DNA of 39,164 nucleotides from DATAFF01 sp036257595 (GTDB lineage Bacteria; Pseudomonadota; Alphaproteobacteria; Rhizobiales; Aestuariivirgaceae): NCBI GenBank assembly GCA_036257595.1, contig DATAFF010000029.1, positions 1 to 39,164 of the forward strand, read 5' to 3'. Shown here one piece after another: positions 23,732 to 31,510 of this stretch. How positions within the stretch are numbered: position 1 is the first letter of the stretch; each line of letters begins with the position of its first letter. A program made the position numbers and the translations under genes. Below the pieces are notes generated by a model. It did not search any database and was not told the origin of the DNA. It saw only the letters and a program-made list of their open reading frames with translations.

Positions 23732-25325
23732 AATCGCTGTCGCCGACGCTCCAGGCGCCATTCTGGCGCATTCGGTCTCTCATCGTGACGGCGTGTTCAA
23801 GAAGGGTCGGGTGATCACCCCTGATGATGTGGCGCTGCTCGAGACTTCCGGCATCGGGCGCGTGTTCGCGGCCCGTCTCGATCCCGAGGATGTGCCGGAG
23901 GACGACGCCGCTGCCGCAGTGGCCCAGGCGGTCGCCGGTCCTGGCAGCGAGGCGCAGGAGCCGTTCACCGGCCGGGCCAATCTCCACGCGACCGCCGCCG
24001 GGGTCGCCATCATCGATGCCGAGCGCGTGCTGGCGTTGAACCGGCTCGACGAGAGCCTGACGCTGGCAACCGTGGCGCCATTCGAGACGGTCACCCGGCG
24101 CCAGCTCCTGGCGACCGTCAAGGTCATTCCCTTTGCCGTGCCAAAGCCGGTGCTCGAGCAAGCGCTGCGGCTGGTCGGCGGCGAGCCGCTGGTCTCTCTC
24201 GAGCCGTTCCAGGCGAAGCGGGCCGGACTCGTCATCACCACCCTGCCGCAGACCAAGCCCTCGATCGTGCGCAAGTCCGAGACCGCTATCCGCGACCGCC
24301 TGACCGCGCTGGGATCGACGCTCGGCGAGGTCGTTCCATGCCGCCATGAGACGGCCGAGATCGCGGCGGCGATCGCGCGCCTCAAGGCGAGCGGACATGA
24401 CCCGGTGCTGGTGTTCGGCGCCTCGGCGATCGTCGATCGCGGCGATGTCGTGCCAGCCGGGCTGGTGGCGGCCGGCGGGACGGTGATCCATCTCGGCATG
24501 CCGGTCGATCCCGGCAATCTGATGATGCTGGGGCGGCTCGCAAACACGCCGGTGATCGGCGTCCCGTCCTGTGCCCGATCCCCCAAGGTCAATGGGTTCG
24601 ATTGGGTGCTGGCGCGGCTCCTGGCCGGCATCGAGGTCAGCGGCCGCGACATCATGGATATGGGAGCGGGCGGCCTGCTCAAGGAGATCATGAGCCGCCC
24701 GACTCCGCGCGATGCCGGCGCCCCGACGGCACCGACGGTCGGCGCGATGCTGCTGGCGGCCGGCGCATCGCGGCGCATGGGTGGCCCGAACAAGCTCCTG
24801 GCCCGGATCGGCAGCGGCGGGCCAATGATCCGCGCGACGGCGGAGAATTTGGTCGAGGCAGGGCTTCAGCCGATCATCGTGGTCACCGGGCGGGACGCCG
24901 GCGACATCGAGCAGGCGCTGAGCGGTCTCAATGTGCGGTTCGTCAACAATGCCGATTACCCGAGCGGGCTTGCGTCATCGATCCGGGCCGGGGCGGCCGC
25001 GGTGCCGGATGCTGCCGAGGGCATGCTGGTGGCGCTTGGCGACATGCCGTTGGTCGGGCCCAAGATCGTGCGGCGTCTGGTGGCGGGGTTCAACCCGCAG
25101 GAAGGCCGCCTCATCTGCGTCCCGGTGCACCAGGGTCGCCGCGGCAATCCGGTGCTGTTCGCCCGCCAGTTTCTGCCGGAGCTTATGGCGCTCGCTGGCG
25201 ATGAGGGCGCGCGGTCGCTGGTCGAACGGCATGCCGATCATGTTGCCGAGATCGAGGCCGGCAGCACCACGATCTTCGCCGATTTCGACACGCCGGAGAG
25301 TTTGGCGGCGCTGCGCGGTGAGTAG
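23718..25325 (+). CDS. Fused molybdopterin-binding / MobA-like nucleotidyltransferase
   Basis: A 535-residue two-domain protein from ATG 23718, overlapping the previous gene by 14 bases. Residues 1 to about 335 resemble molybdopterin-binding proteins of the MoeA/CinA side (VKVIPFAVPKP, PVLVFGASAIVDRGDVVP, GMPVDPGN, VIGVPSCARSPKVNGFD). Residues about 340-535 are an NTP-transferase domain with MLLAAGASRRMGGPNKLL, GLASSIRAGAAAVPD, ALGDMPLVGP and RGNPVLF. This is the pattern of MocA-type CTP:molybdopterin cytidylyltransferases. The fusion probably makes the cytosine-dinucleotide cofactor needed by CoxL and is the last gene of the cluster. Confidence 0.9.
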   Translation: MKFGEIAVADAPGAILAHSVSHRDGVFKKGRVITPDDVALLETSGIGRVFAARLDPEDVPEDDAAAAVAQAVAGPGSEAQEPFTGRANLHATAAGVAIIDAERVLALNRLDESLTLATVAPFETVTRRQLLATVKVIPFAVPKPVLEQALRLVGGEPLVSLEPFQAKRAGLVITTLPQTKPSIVRKSETAIRDRLTALGSTLGEVVPCRHETAEIAAAIARLKASGHDPVLVFGASAIVDRGDVVPAGLVAAGGTVIHLGMPVDPGNLMMLGRLANTPVIGVPSCARSPKVNGFDWVLARLLAGIEVSGRDIMDMGAGGLLKEIMSRPTPRDAGAPTAPTVGAMLLAAGASRRMGGPNKLLARIGSGGPMIRATAENLVEAGLQPIIVVTGRDAGDIEQALSGLNVRFVNNADYPSGLASSIRAGAAAVPDAAEGMLVALGDMPLVGPKIVRRLVAGFNPQEGRLICVPVHQGRRGNPVLFARQFLPELMALAGDEGARSLVERHADHVAEIEAGSTTIFADFDTPESLAALRGE

Positions 25326-25337
25326 CGCTCCGATTGA

Positions 25338-26318
25338 CTACTGACTTTCCCGCAAGGTTTTCGACGGCTTCTCGTCAAAGCGTTGCCGGTAGCGGATGGC
25401 AAATTCGCCGAGGTGGCCAAAGCCGCAGTCGAGTGCGATGCTGGTCACCGTCTCTCCATTCCTCGCCGCCAGCAGTCGTTGCCGCGCCAAATCGAGCCGG
25501 CACTCATTCAAGAATTGCTGGGGCGTGGTGGCGAGATGGCGCCGGAAACCCTTCTGGAGATGACGGGTCGTGACGCCGAGCCGCGCTGCCACGCTGGCGA
25601 TTCTGAGCGGCTGGTCAAATTCGCTCCTCAGAATGTCGCAGGCGCGATCGATCAGTCGCGACCCGGGATCGGCCACCGGCCCTGCCGCGGCATCGCCCAG
25701 CAACGGACGCAGCAAGGCGATGAGGCAATGCAGGATGACCTCGTCATAGGCAGCGCGAAGGAGCGGGGGGACAATCCGCAGATTGGCGATCTGCTGCCAG
25801 ACGAATTCGAAGCTCTGTACGAACCGGGCCGCAGGTGACCCCGAAAGCTCGCCGGCAATTGGCGAGCGCTGGGTCCATTCCCGGCCTGGCAATGCCATGC
25901 CGATCTCGCCTGCGACCTCTTGAACCGGCAACGTGACCATGAATCCGCAATTGCCCGGGGTGTCGAACCGAGCTTCCTGATAGGGCACGATGACGGCCGG
26001 TCGCCCGATATGGCTCGTGACCCGGGTCGAGGCGCTTTCAATCGAGCGAGAGCCGCGGATCGAGCCAAAGGCAAAGATCTGGCCGCCTTCATCGGTGCGC
26101 GTCTCGTATGCAGAGGTGTCGGTGCGGATCAGTCGACAGCGAACGAGATCGATCTGGGTTCGCCGGTGGCGGAACCTGCGCGCTCCGCCGGTCACCCGGA
26201 AATCCCTGACCGGTATGCGGATCCCTTTGAGATAATTCAGTAATTCGCCGGAGTCATCGGTGTCGACGACAAGGCGGGGGCGGCTCGTTGGCGCCATCGC
26301 GAGTCCTGCCACTGACAT
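25338..26318 (-). CDS. AraC-family transcriptional regulator
   Basis: A 326-residue regulator. Residues 1 to about 200 match the AraC_binding_2-type sensory domain (FRHRRTQIDLVRCRLIRTD, RPAVIVPYQEARF). Residues about 225-326 form the double helix-turn-helix: PLRIASVAARLGVTTRHLQKGFRRHL and then VTSIALDCGFGHLGEFAIRYRQRF. The last segment is the normal second recognition helix block. It is convergent with the molybdenum cluster, 12 bp past its last stop. A tandem 20-bp repeat 65-105 bp upstream of its start is a candidate binding site, so autoregulation is likely. Effector unknown. Confidence 0.9.
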   Translation of the reverse strand: MSVAGLAMAPTSRPRLVVDTDDSGELLNYLKGIRIPVRDFRVTGGARRFRHRRTQIDLVRCRLIRTDTSAYETRTDEGGQIFAFGSIRGSRSIESASTRVTSHIGRPAVIVPYQEARFDTPGNCGFMVTLPVQEVAGEIGMALPGREWTQRSPIAGELSGSPAARFVQSFEFVWQQIANLRIVPPLLRAAYDEVILHCLIALLRPLLGDAAAGPVADPGSRLIDRACDILRSEFDQPLRIASVAARLGVTTRHLQKGFRRHLATTPQQFLNECRLDLARQRLLAARNGETVTSIALDCGFGHLGEFAIRYRQRFDEKPSKTLRESQ

Positions 26319-26382
26319 GATCGGCTGCTCCCAGGTTCCGTAAGGCGGACCGGGCCATTTTCGTCCAGCAACCGGATGGCGC

Positions 26383-26423
26383 GCTACCGGGAATGCGAGG
26401 TCGCTAGCGGAAATGCGAAGTCG
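26383..26423. repeat. Tandem 20-bp imperfect direct repeat upstream of araC-type gene
   Basis: Copy 1 spans 26383-26402 (GCTACCGGGAATGCGAGGTC) and copy 2 spans 26403-26422, with three mismatches; the next G (26403/26423) also agrees. The period is exactly 20 bp, about two helical turns, which is the geometry of paired half-sites of AraC-family proteins. It lies in the 139-bp gap between the AraC-type gene start (26318) and the radC stop (26458). Confidence 0.55.
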
Positions 26424-26457
26424 GGCCGGGCGGCGGCGAGGCGGCTATTGCCTTCCT

Positions 26458-27189
26458 TCACAGCAGCTTCAAACCGCGGAAGCTGGCGTGGCCGCCACGG
26501 CCGATGATCAGGTGGTCGTGGACGGCGATCGACAGCTTGTCGGCGGCCTCGACGATCTTGCGGGTGATCTCGATATCGGCGCGCGACGGGGTCGGGTCGC
26601 CGGATGGGTGGTTGTGCACCAGGATTATGGCCGATGCCGAGAGCTCGAGCGCGCGCTTGACGACCTCGCGGACATAGACCGGTGCATGGTCGACGGTGCC
26701 CTGCTGCTGTACCTCATCGGCGATGAGATTGTTCTTACGGTCGAGAAACAGGATGCGGAACTGCTCGGTCTCGCTGCAGGCCATGGCGGCGGTGCAGTAG
26801 TCGAGAAGGGCGCTCCAGCTGGTGAGCGCCGGCCGGTTCAGCACCTGGCGACGCAACATCCGCACGCCGGCGGCATGGACCAACTTCAGATCGATGATGG
26901 CCTGGCCGCCGCCCAACCCCTTCACCGCCTTGAGCCGCTCGGGCGAGGCCGCAAGCACATCGGCAAAGCTGCCAAACCGGGCCAGGAGCTCCTTGGCCAA
27001 CGGCTTGGTATCACGCCGCGGGATGGTACGGGCGAGGAGAAGCTCGAGCAGCTCGTAGTCGGGGAGCGCGTCAGCGCCCGCCTCCATGAACCGGGCGCGC
27101 AGCCGCTCGCGATGGCCGAGATAGTGCGGTGGCTGGCTCGCTTCCTCGGCTTCGCCCCTGGTTTCCGCCTCGCCGAAGCCATCCCCCAT
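26458..27189 (-). CDS. radC: RadC-family JAB/MPN protein
   Basis: A 243-residue RadC protein. The N-terminal helix-hairpin-helix part (LPDYELLELLLARTIPRRDT; ERLKAVKGLGGGQA) is followed by the JAB/MPN+ metalloprotease-like domain with the full metal motif HNHPSGDPTPSRAD. The downstream partner glutamate lies in FLDRKNNLIADEVQQQGTVD. Despite the old DNA-repair name, its role is not settled. The first 20 residues are a Gly/Glu-rich tail. The gene is 12 bp after map on the same strand and probably co-transcribed with it. Confidence 0.93.
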   Translation of the reverse strand: MGDGFGEAETRGEAEEASQPPHYLGHRERLRARFMEAGADALPDYELLELLLARTIPRRDTKPLAKELLARFGSFADVLAASPERLKAVKGLGGGQAIIDLKLVHAAGVRMLRRQVLNRPALTSWSALLDYCTAAMACSETEQFRILFLDRKNNLIADEVQQQGTVDHAPVYVREVVKRALELSASAIILVHNHPSGDPTPSRADIEITRKIVEAADKLSIAVHDHLIIGRGGHASFRGLKLL

Positions 27190-27201
27190 GGCCCGCCTCC
27201 G

Positions 27202-28035
27202 CTAGCCTGTGATGGCGGGCGGCTGGTCGAGGCCCTTCGGCGAATAGGTGAAGACCTCGCAGCCGGTGTCGGTGATGCCGACGGTGTGCTCGAACTGGGC
27301 CGATAGCGAACGATCGCGGGTGACCGCGGTCCAGCCGTCGCCGAGAATCTTCACATGCGGGCGGCCCAGATTGATCATAGGCTCGATGGTGAAGAACATG
27401 CCAGGCCTGAGCTCGATGCCCTCGCCGGGGCGGCCGTAATGCAGGATGTTGGGCACGTCGTGGAACAGCTGGCCGAGGCCGTGGCCGCAGAAGTCGCGCA
27501 CCACCGAGCAGCGCTCGCCCTCGGCATAGACCTGGATGGCGTGACCGATATCGCCGGTGCGGGCGCCCGGAACGGCCGCCGCGATGCCGCGCATCAGGCA
27601 TTCATAGGTGATCTCCATCAGGCGCGCCGCCTTGCGCGACACCGTGCCGACCGGGAACATCCGGCTCGAATCGCCATGCCAGCCATCAACGATCAGGGTG
27701 ACATCGATATTGACGATGTCGCCCTCGCGCAGCGGCTTGTCATTGGGGATGCCGTGGCAGACGACATGGTTGATCGAGGTGCAGATGGAGCGGGGATAGC
27801 CGCGGTAATAGAGCGGCGCCGGCACTGCGCCATTCTGCAAGGCGAAGTCGCGCACGATCTGGTCCAGGGCATCGGTGGTGACCCCCGGCCTGACATGGTC
27901 GCAAAGAAGGTCCAGCGCCTCGGCGGTCAATTGCCCGGCCTTGCGCATTGCCGCAAAGGCGCGAGGCCCGTGGAGCTTGATCTGTCCTGTGTTGGCGAGC
28001 GGAGCAATTGCCCCGTCGACATAGGTCGTTTTCAT
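27202..28035 (-). CDS. map: Methionine aminopeptidase, type I
   Basis: A 277-residue enzyme that removes the initiator methionine from nascent proteins at the ribosome. The five metal ligands are visible in order: D in VNIDVTLIVDG, D in WHGDSSRMF, H in FCGHGLGQ, E in FTIEPMINLG and E in QFEHTVGI. The substrate-pocket His is in VVCHGIPNDKPL. The length is about 15 residues more than the E. coli enzyme, at the N-terminus. It is divergent from the response regulator gene across a 220-bp gap that holds no other gene I can support. Confidence 0.96.
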   Translation of the reverse strand: MKTTYVDGAIAPLANTGQIKLHGPRAFAAMRKAGQLTAEALDLLCDHVRPGVTTDALDQIVRDFALQNGAVPAPLYYRGYPRSICTSINHVVCHGIPNDKPLREGDIVNIDVTLIVDGWHGDSSRMFPVGTVSRKAARLMEITYECLMRGIAAAVPGARTGDIGHAIQVYAEGERCSVVRDFCGHGLGQLFHDVPNILHYGRPGEGIELRPGMFFTIEPMINLGRPHVKILGDGWTAVTRDRSLSAQFEHTVGITDTGCEVFTYSPKGLDQPPAITG

Positions 28036-28255
28036 CGAGACTCCACAAACCCGTGGTTGAACCCCGAATTCCCCACTTTACAGGAATACGGGAATCGCTC
28101 AACGGCCCTGCCGCCGCATGTTCACCGAGATAGGCGCGCCGGTGGTCCGAGGCAAGACGGCAACGAGATGACGATTGGGCAATCGGGAACCACCGGCTTT
28201 TCGGCGGCGTTTGTGGCCGAATGTGGACGAAAGGCCGGGGCCATGAGGGGCAAGT

Positions 28256-28627
28256 GTGACCACCGATCAGCGCTACTCGAAGCTCAGAGGCCGAAACATC
28301 CTCATTGTCGAGGATGAAGTCCTGGTTGCCATGATGATGGAGGACATTCTGCTCGAACAGGGATGCACGCCCCTGGTCGCCGGGGAGCAGAAGGAGGCGC
28401 TGGCCTGCCTCGATGGCGGCCGATTCGACGCGGCAATCCTCGACGTCAATCTCAATGGCGCGGCAAGCTTCCCGATCGCCGAGGCGCTGCGGGCGCGCGG
28501 CGTGCCGTTTGCGTTCTCGACCGGCTATGACGAGCGGGTGCTGGGGGAGGGGTTCCGCGATCAGCCGGTGATCCGCAAGCCGTTCCTTCCCGACAAGCTC
28601 CTCGATGTGCTGTGCGCGCTGGTCTAG
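28256..28627 (+). CDS. Single-domain response regulator
   Basis: A 123-residue receiver domain without an output domain, starting at GTG 28256 behind GGGGCA. The acidic pocket is E19-D20-E21 (ILIVEDEVLV), the phosphoacceptor is D63 (AAILDVNLNG), Thr/Ser is in FSTGYDE and the conserved Lys is K108 in IRKPF. It probably relays phosphate or controls a partner by protein contact, as CheY- or DivK-like proteins do. No histidine kinase is in the window, so the partner is unknown. Alphaproteobacteria commonly carry many such orphan regulators. Confidence 0.9.
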   Translation: MTTDQRYSKLRGRNILIVEDEVLVAMMMEDILLEQGCTPLVAGEQKEALACLDGGRFDAAILDVNLNGAASFPIAEALRARGVPFAFSTGYDERVLGEGFRDQPVIRKPFLPDKLLDVLCALV

Positions 28628-28645
28628 GCGCGCTACCATCGAGAC

Positions 28646-29404
28646 ATGAGCGAGGCGCCTACCGCCGCCGTCCTGCTGATCGGCGATGAGATCCTGTCCG
28701 GGCGCACCAAGGACCGGAATCTCGGCTATATCGCCGATTTTCTGACGGCGCTGGGGATCGACCTGAAGGAAGCGCGGGTGGTGCCCGATGTCGAGGAGGC
28801 GATCGTTCAAGCGGTCAACGCCTTGCGCGCGACCCATACCTATCTCTTCACCACCGGCGGAATCGGGCCGACCCATGACGACATCACCGCCGATGCGGTG
28901 GCGAAGGCCTTCGGGGTGCCGATCGATCACGATCCGGAGGCGGTGGCGCTGCTCCGGGCGTTTTTTTCGGAGATCGGGCGTGAGCCGAACGAGGCGCGGA
29001 TGCGGATGGCGCGGTTGCCCGAGGGCGCCAGGATGATCGCCAATCCGGTCTCCAAGGCACCCGGCTTCCAGATCGGCAATGTCTATGTGATGGCCGGCGT
29101 TCCGGCGATCATGCAGGCGATGCTGCAGGAGGTCGCGCCCGGTCTCGCCCGCGGCGTGCCGATGCGGTCGGCGACAGTGACGATCCGGGCCGGCGAGGGC
29201 GATATCGCGCTTGGTCTTGGCGCCATCCAAAAGGCCAATCCCGGCGTGGTGATCGGCTCCTATCCGTTCCAGGCGGAGGACGGCTTTGCCGCCCAGATTG
29301 TGCTGCGCAGCCGCGACCCGGCGGGTCTGGACGCCGCCCTGGCGGAGGTCCGCAAGCTGGCCGAGAGCCTGGTCCAGGAGGGCAAGGCCCGCGGCTTCAG
29401 CTGA
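28646..29404 (+). CDS. CinA-type molybdopterin-binding-fold protein
   Basis: A 252-residue protein of the MoCF-biosynthesis/CinA N-terminal fold. AAVLLIGDEILSGRTKDRNLGYIA is split over the first strand and loop; then come YLFTTGGIGPTHDDITADAVAKAFG and the C-terminal YPFQAEDGFAAQIVLRSRD. These are marks of the family annotated competence/damage-inducible protein A. The C-terminal CinA amidase domain is absent, which is common in alphaproteobacteria. Its role may lie in nucleotide or NAD pool cleaning; the exact substrate is unknown. It is 18 bp after the response regulator on the same strand and ends 37 bp before tRNA-Leu. Confidence 0.85.
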   Translation: MSEAPTAAVLLIGDEILSGRTKDRNLGYIADFLTALGIDLKEARVVPDVEEAIVQAVNALRATHTYLFTTGGIGPTHDDITADAVAKAFGVPIDHDPEAVALLRAFFSEIGREPNEARMRMARLPEGARMIANPVSKAPGFQIGNVYVMAGVPAIMQAMLQEVAPGLARGVPMRSATVTIRAGEGDIALGLGAIQKANPGVVIGSYPFQAEDGFAAQIVLRSRDPAGLDAALAEVRKLAESLVQEGKARGFS

Positions 29405-29441
29405 CAGACCGGCCGATTGCAGGCATAAGCACGAGAGACTG

Positions 29442-29527
29442 GCGGGCGTGGCGGAACGGTAGACGCAGCGGACTTAAAATCCGCTTCCCAAAAAGGAGTG
29501 AGAGTTCGATTCTCTCCGCCCGCACCA
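29442..29527 (+). tRNA. trnL: tRNA-Leu, anticodon UAA
   Basis: The acceptor stem pairs GCGGGCG (29442-29448) with CGCCCGC (29517-29523), followed by discriminator A and an encoded CCA. The anticodon arm is GCGGA/TCCGC (29468-29472 and 29480-29484) around a seven-base loop with TAA at 29475-29477. A 15-base variable region gives the short extra arm of a class II tRNA. The T arm is GAGAG/CTCTC around TTCGATT. All arms pair without mismatch. It is a typical target type for integrative elements, and the sequence changes character just downstream. Confidence 0.95.
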
Positions 29528-29591
29528 GTAGCAAATTCAAACACTTAGAACTGGAACTGCTATTGGTATGGGCGAGTTACTTGGCGATCGC

Positions 29592-30038
29592 ATGAAAAAG
29601 CTCTTACGGTTAGTCGGATTGGGAATCTGCTGCACCCTGGGATCGGGGAGCGCTCAAGCAGCATGTTCGTGCGACCAAATTTCTCCCTCGGCCGGGTTCG
29701 ATCGAGCCCAGTATGTATTTTCCGGTATAGTCGTACAGGCCGCGGCTCACGAATGGTCGGTGTTGGTAGACCGGGTGTGGAAGGGGAAACTCGCTCGTTC
29801 CGTCAAGCTGAAGGACGCCTATGCCTTCACCGACTGCGAATTCTTCTTTCACCATGGGCAGCGCTATCTTTTTTTCGCGATTTTGGCCAAGGGCGGTCGA
29901 GCGGTATTTTATCATCCGCAAGCATGCAACTGGACCAGCCCCTTGCAGTCGAGCCGTGTTGCTACGAAAGAGAACGAATCCATATCGCTAGGGGACTTTA
30001 TCGTTCGGGAGCATGGACCCGGAGAACCGCCCGGATGA
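29592..30038 (+). CDS. Secreted TIMP/NTR-like protein
   Basis: ATG 29592 is preferred over ATG 29568 because it gives a compact signal peptide: MKK, a hydrophobic LLRLVGLGICCTL core, and cleavage near SAQAA. The mature protein of about 125 residues begins C-S-C and continues with a Pro/Ser segment and YVFSGIVV. This recalls the N-terminus of netrin/TIMP-type OB folds, where the first Cys-x-Cys is functional. Two further Cys (in TDCEFFF and QACNW) could form disulfides with them. I know bacterial relatives only as hypothetical proteins. Secretion is well supported; inhibitor activity is speculation. GC content is lower than in genes left of the tRNA. Confidence 0.7.
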   Translation: MKKLLRLVGLGICCTLGSGSAQAACSCDQISPSAGFDRAQYVFSGIVVQAAAHEWSVLVDRVWKGKLARSVKLKDAYAFTDCEFFFHHGQRYLFFAILAKGGRAVFYHPQACNWTSPLQSSRVATKENESISLGDFIVREHGPGEPPG

Positions 30039-30127
30039 AGGGCGCTTGCTGCAGGACACCCCGGCGATAGGAGCTAGGGAGGTCTCGGGGCGCGGCACCG
30101 GGGCAGTATCTGGGTGGAGCAAAGGCT

Positions 30128-30889
30128 CTACTTCTTCGACGGCGGCGCGACGTTCTCGAGCCACCAATCGAATTTGGTTGAGCCAAGCTTCGCGTCCTTG
30201 CCGGGAATGAGCGAGTTCTCGCTCAGTTTGACGCCGGAATAGTGCGCGTCGGGATCGGTGACGACCTTGCGCGGATCCTTGTCATATTCGAGCACGCGAG
30301 CCACCAGCTCGTCGAGGTGGAACTTCTCAGGTCCGCCGACTTCGATCGTACCGTTCACCGGCGGCGCAAGCGCCGCTTCGACCACTGCCGTCGCAACATC
30401 CTCGGCAGCCATCGGCTGAATGAACGCATGCGACAGCCTCACTGTATTACCCTCGGTCGCCAATTGGGCGATGCTACGAAGGAATTCCATGAACTGCGTC
30501 GCGCGGACCAGCGTATAGGGGATCGGCGCGCTCTTGATGAGCCTCTCCTGCGCCAGCTTGGCGCGAAAATAGCCGCTGTCCTGAAGATGCTCGGTGCCGA
30601 CGACAGAAAGGGCAACATGCAGCTGCACTCCGGCAGCCTTCTCGGCTTCGATCAGATTTTTTCCGGCGGTCTGGAAGAAATCCATGGCCGCCTGGTCTTC
30701 GAAGGACGGAGAGTTCGCCAAATCGACGACGACCTGCGCGCCTTCGAGCGCTTCGGCAAGACCTTCGCCAGTGATCGTGTTGACGCCGGTACTGGGCGCC
30801 GCTGCCAGAGCCTCATGCCCGAGCTGCGTCAGCTTGCTCACGACCTTCGAACCGATGAGTCCGGTTCCTCCGATTACGACGATCTTCAT
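30128..30889 (-). CDS. NmrA-type NAD(P)-binding SDR protein
   Basis: A 253-residue atypical short-chain dehydrogenase-like protein. Start at ATG 30889, preceded by AAGGCG; the upstream in-frame extension to 31018 is not family-like. The N-terminal cofactor loop is MKIVVIGGTGLIGSKVVSKL. ALSVVGTEHLQDSGYFRAKLAQE supplies the YxxxK-type region in a degenerate form (YFRAK), then IPYTLVRATQFMEFL and a VEVGG-like C-terminal strand. NmrA-type proteins act as redox sensors or as quinone/isoflavone reductases; this one has no clear substrate. It is divergent from the cupin gene. Confidence 0.82.
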   Translation of the reverse strand: MKIVVIGGTGLIGSKVVSKLTQLGHEALAAAPSTGVNTITGEGLAEALEGAQVVVDLANSPSFEDQAAMDFFQTAGKNLIEAEKAAGVQLHVALSVVGTEHLQDSGYFRAKLAQERLIKSAPIPYTLVRATQFMEFLRSIAQLATEGNTVRLSHAFIQPMAAEDVATAVVEAALAPPVNGTIEVGGPEKFHLDELVARVLEYDKDPRKVVTDPDAHYSGVKLSENSLIPGKDAKLGSTKFDWWLENVAPPSKK

Positions 30890-31044
30890 GACTTCGCCTT
30901 TCATTGACCTTTCGCAGTTGGGCCAGTGGCTTGCGGGTGTAAGTTGCAGCCATGCTACTCCTATGTCGGCATTTTGACAGTGCTTTCCCCCTGAAGGCGG
31001 GGCTGGCGCAAAGGGCATCGCAAACTCGGAGAAGGAAAAGCACT

Positions 31045-31461
31045 ATGAAGAAGACTGCACTGCTGCTTGCGGCCGCTGCCGCTCTGTTCGCGACGAACGT
31101 CGCGGCGCAAGAGGCGATTGCTTCGGGAGCGAAGGTATCCGTCGTCTTTGACCAGGCGTTGCCGAATGTCCCTGGCAAGAGCCTGCGCGCCGTGCTCGTC
31201 GAGTACGAACCCGGTGCCGGATCGCCTTCGCATCGTCACCCGTCCTCGGCCTTCATCTATGCGCGGGTGTTGGAAGGAGCGATCCGCAGCAAAGTGAACA
31301 ACGAGCCCGAGCGTACTTATCAGGCTGGCGAGAGCTGGACGGAGAAGCCGGGCGATCATCACCAGGTGAGTCACAATGCCAGCAACGCGGAACCGGCCAA
31401 GCTTCTAGCCATCTTCGTGGTCGATACGAGCGACCGGGAGATCGTCATTCCGGACAAGTGA
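31045..31461 (+). CDS. Exported cupin-domain protein
   Basis: A 138-residue protein from ATG 31045, with GAAGGAA upstream. It has a Sec signal peptide (MKKTALLLAAAAALF, cleavage near NVAAQ). The mature part is a small beta-barrel cupin: VEYEPGAGSPSHRHPSSAFIYARVLEG (metal-type His pair in SHRH) and later AGESWTEKPGDHHQVSHNASN. A periplasmic sensor or isomerase-like role is possible; no substrate can be named. It ends 11 bp before a strong hairpin shared with the convergent MFS gene. Confidence 0.85.
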   Translation: MKKTALLLAAAAALFATNVAAQEAIASGAKVSVVFDQALPNVPGKSLRAVLVEYEPGAGSPSHRHPSSAFIYARVLEGAIRSKVNNEPERTYQAGESWTEKPGDHHQVSHNASNAEPAKLLAIFVVDTSDREIVIPDK

Positions 31462-31471
31462 GCGTGGCCGT

Positions 31472-31500
31472 CGGGCAGTGGCGGGCAAGTCCACTGCCCG
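31472..31500. terminator. Bidirectional hairpin between cupin and MFS genes
   Basis: A perfect 10-bp stem, CGGGCAGTGG (31472-31481) with CCACTGCCCG (31491-31500), closes a 9-base loop. It lies between the stops of two convergent genes (31461 and 31511). There is no clear T run, so it may act as a transcript-end stabiliser or a Rho-assisted terminator for both strands. Confidence 0.6.
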
Positions 31501-31510
31501 GCCAACGTGC

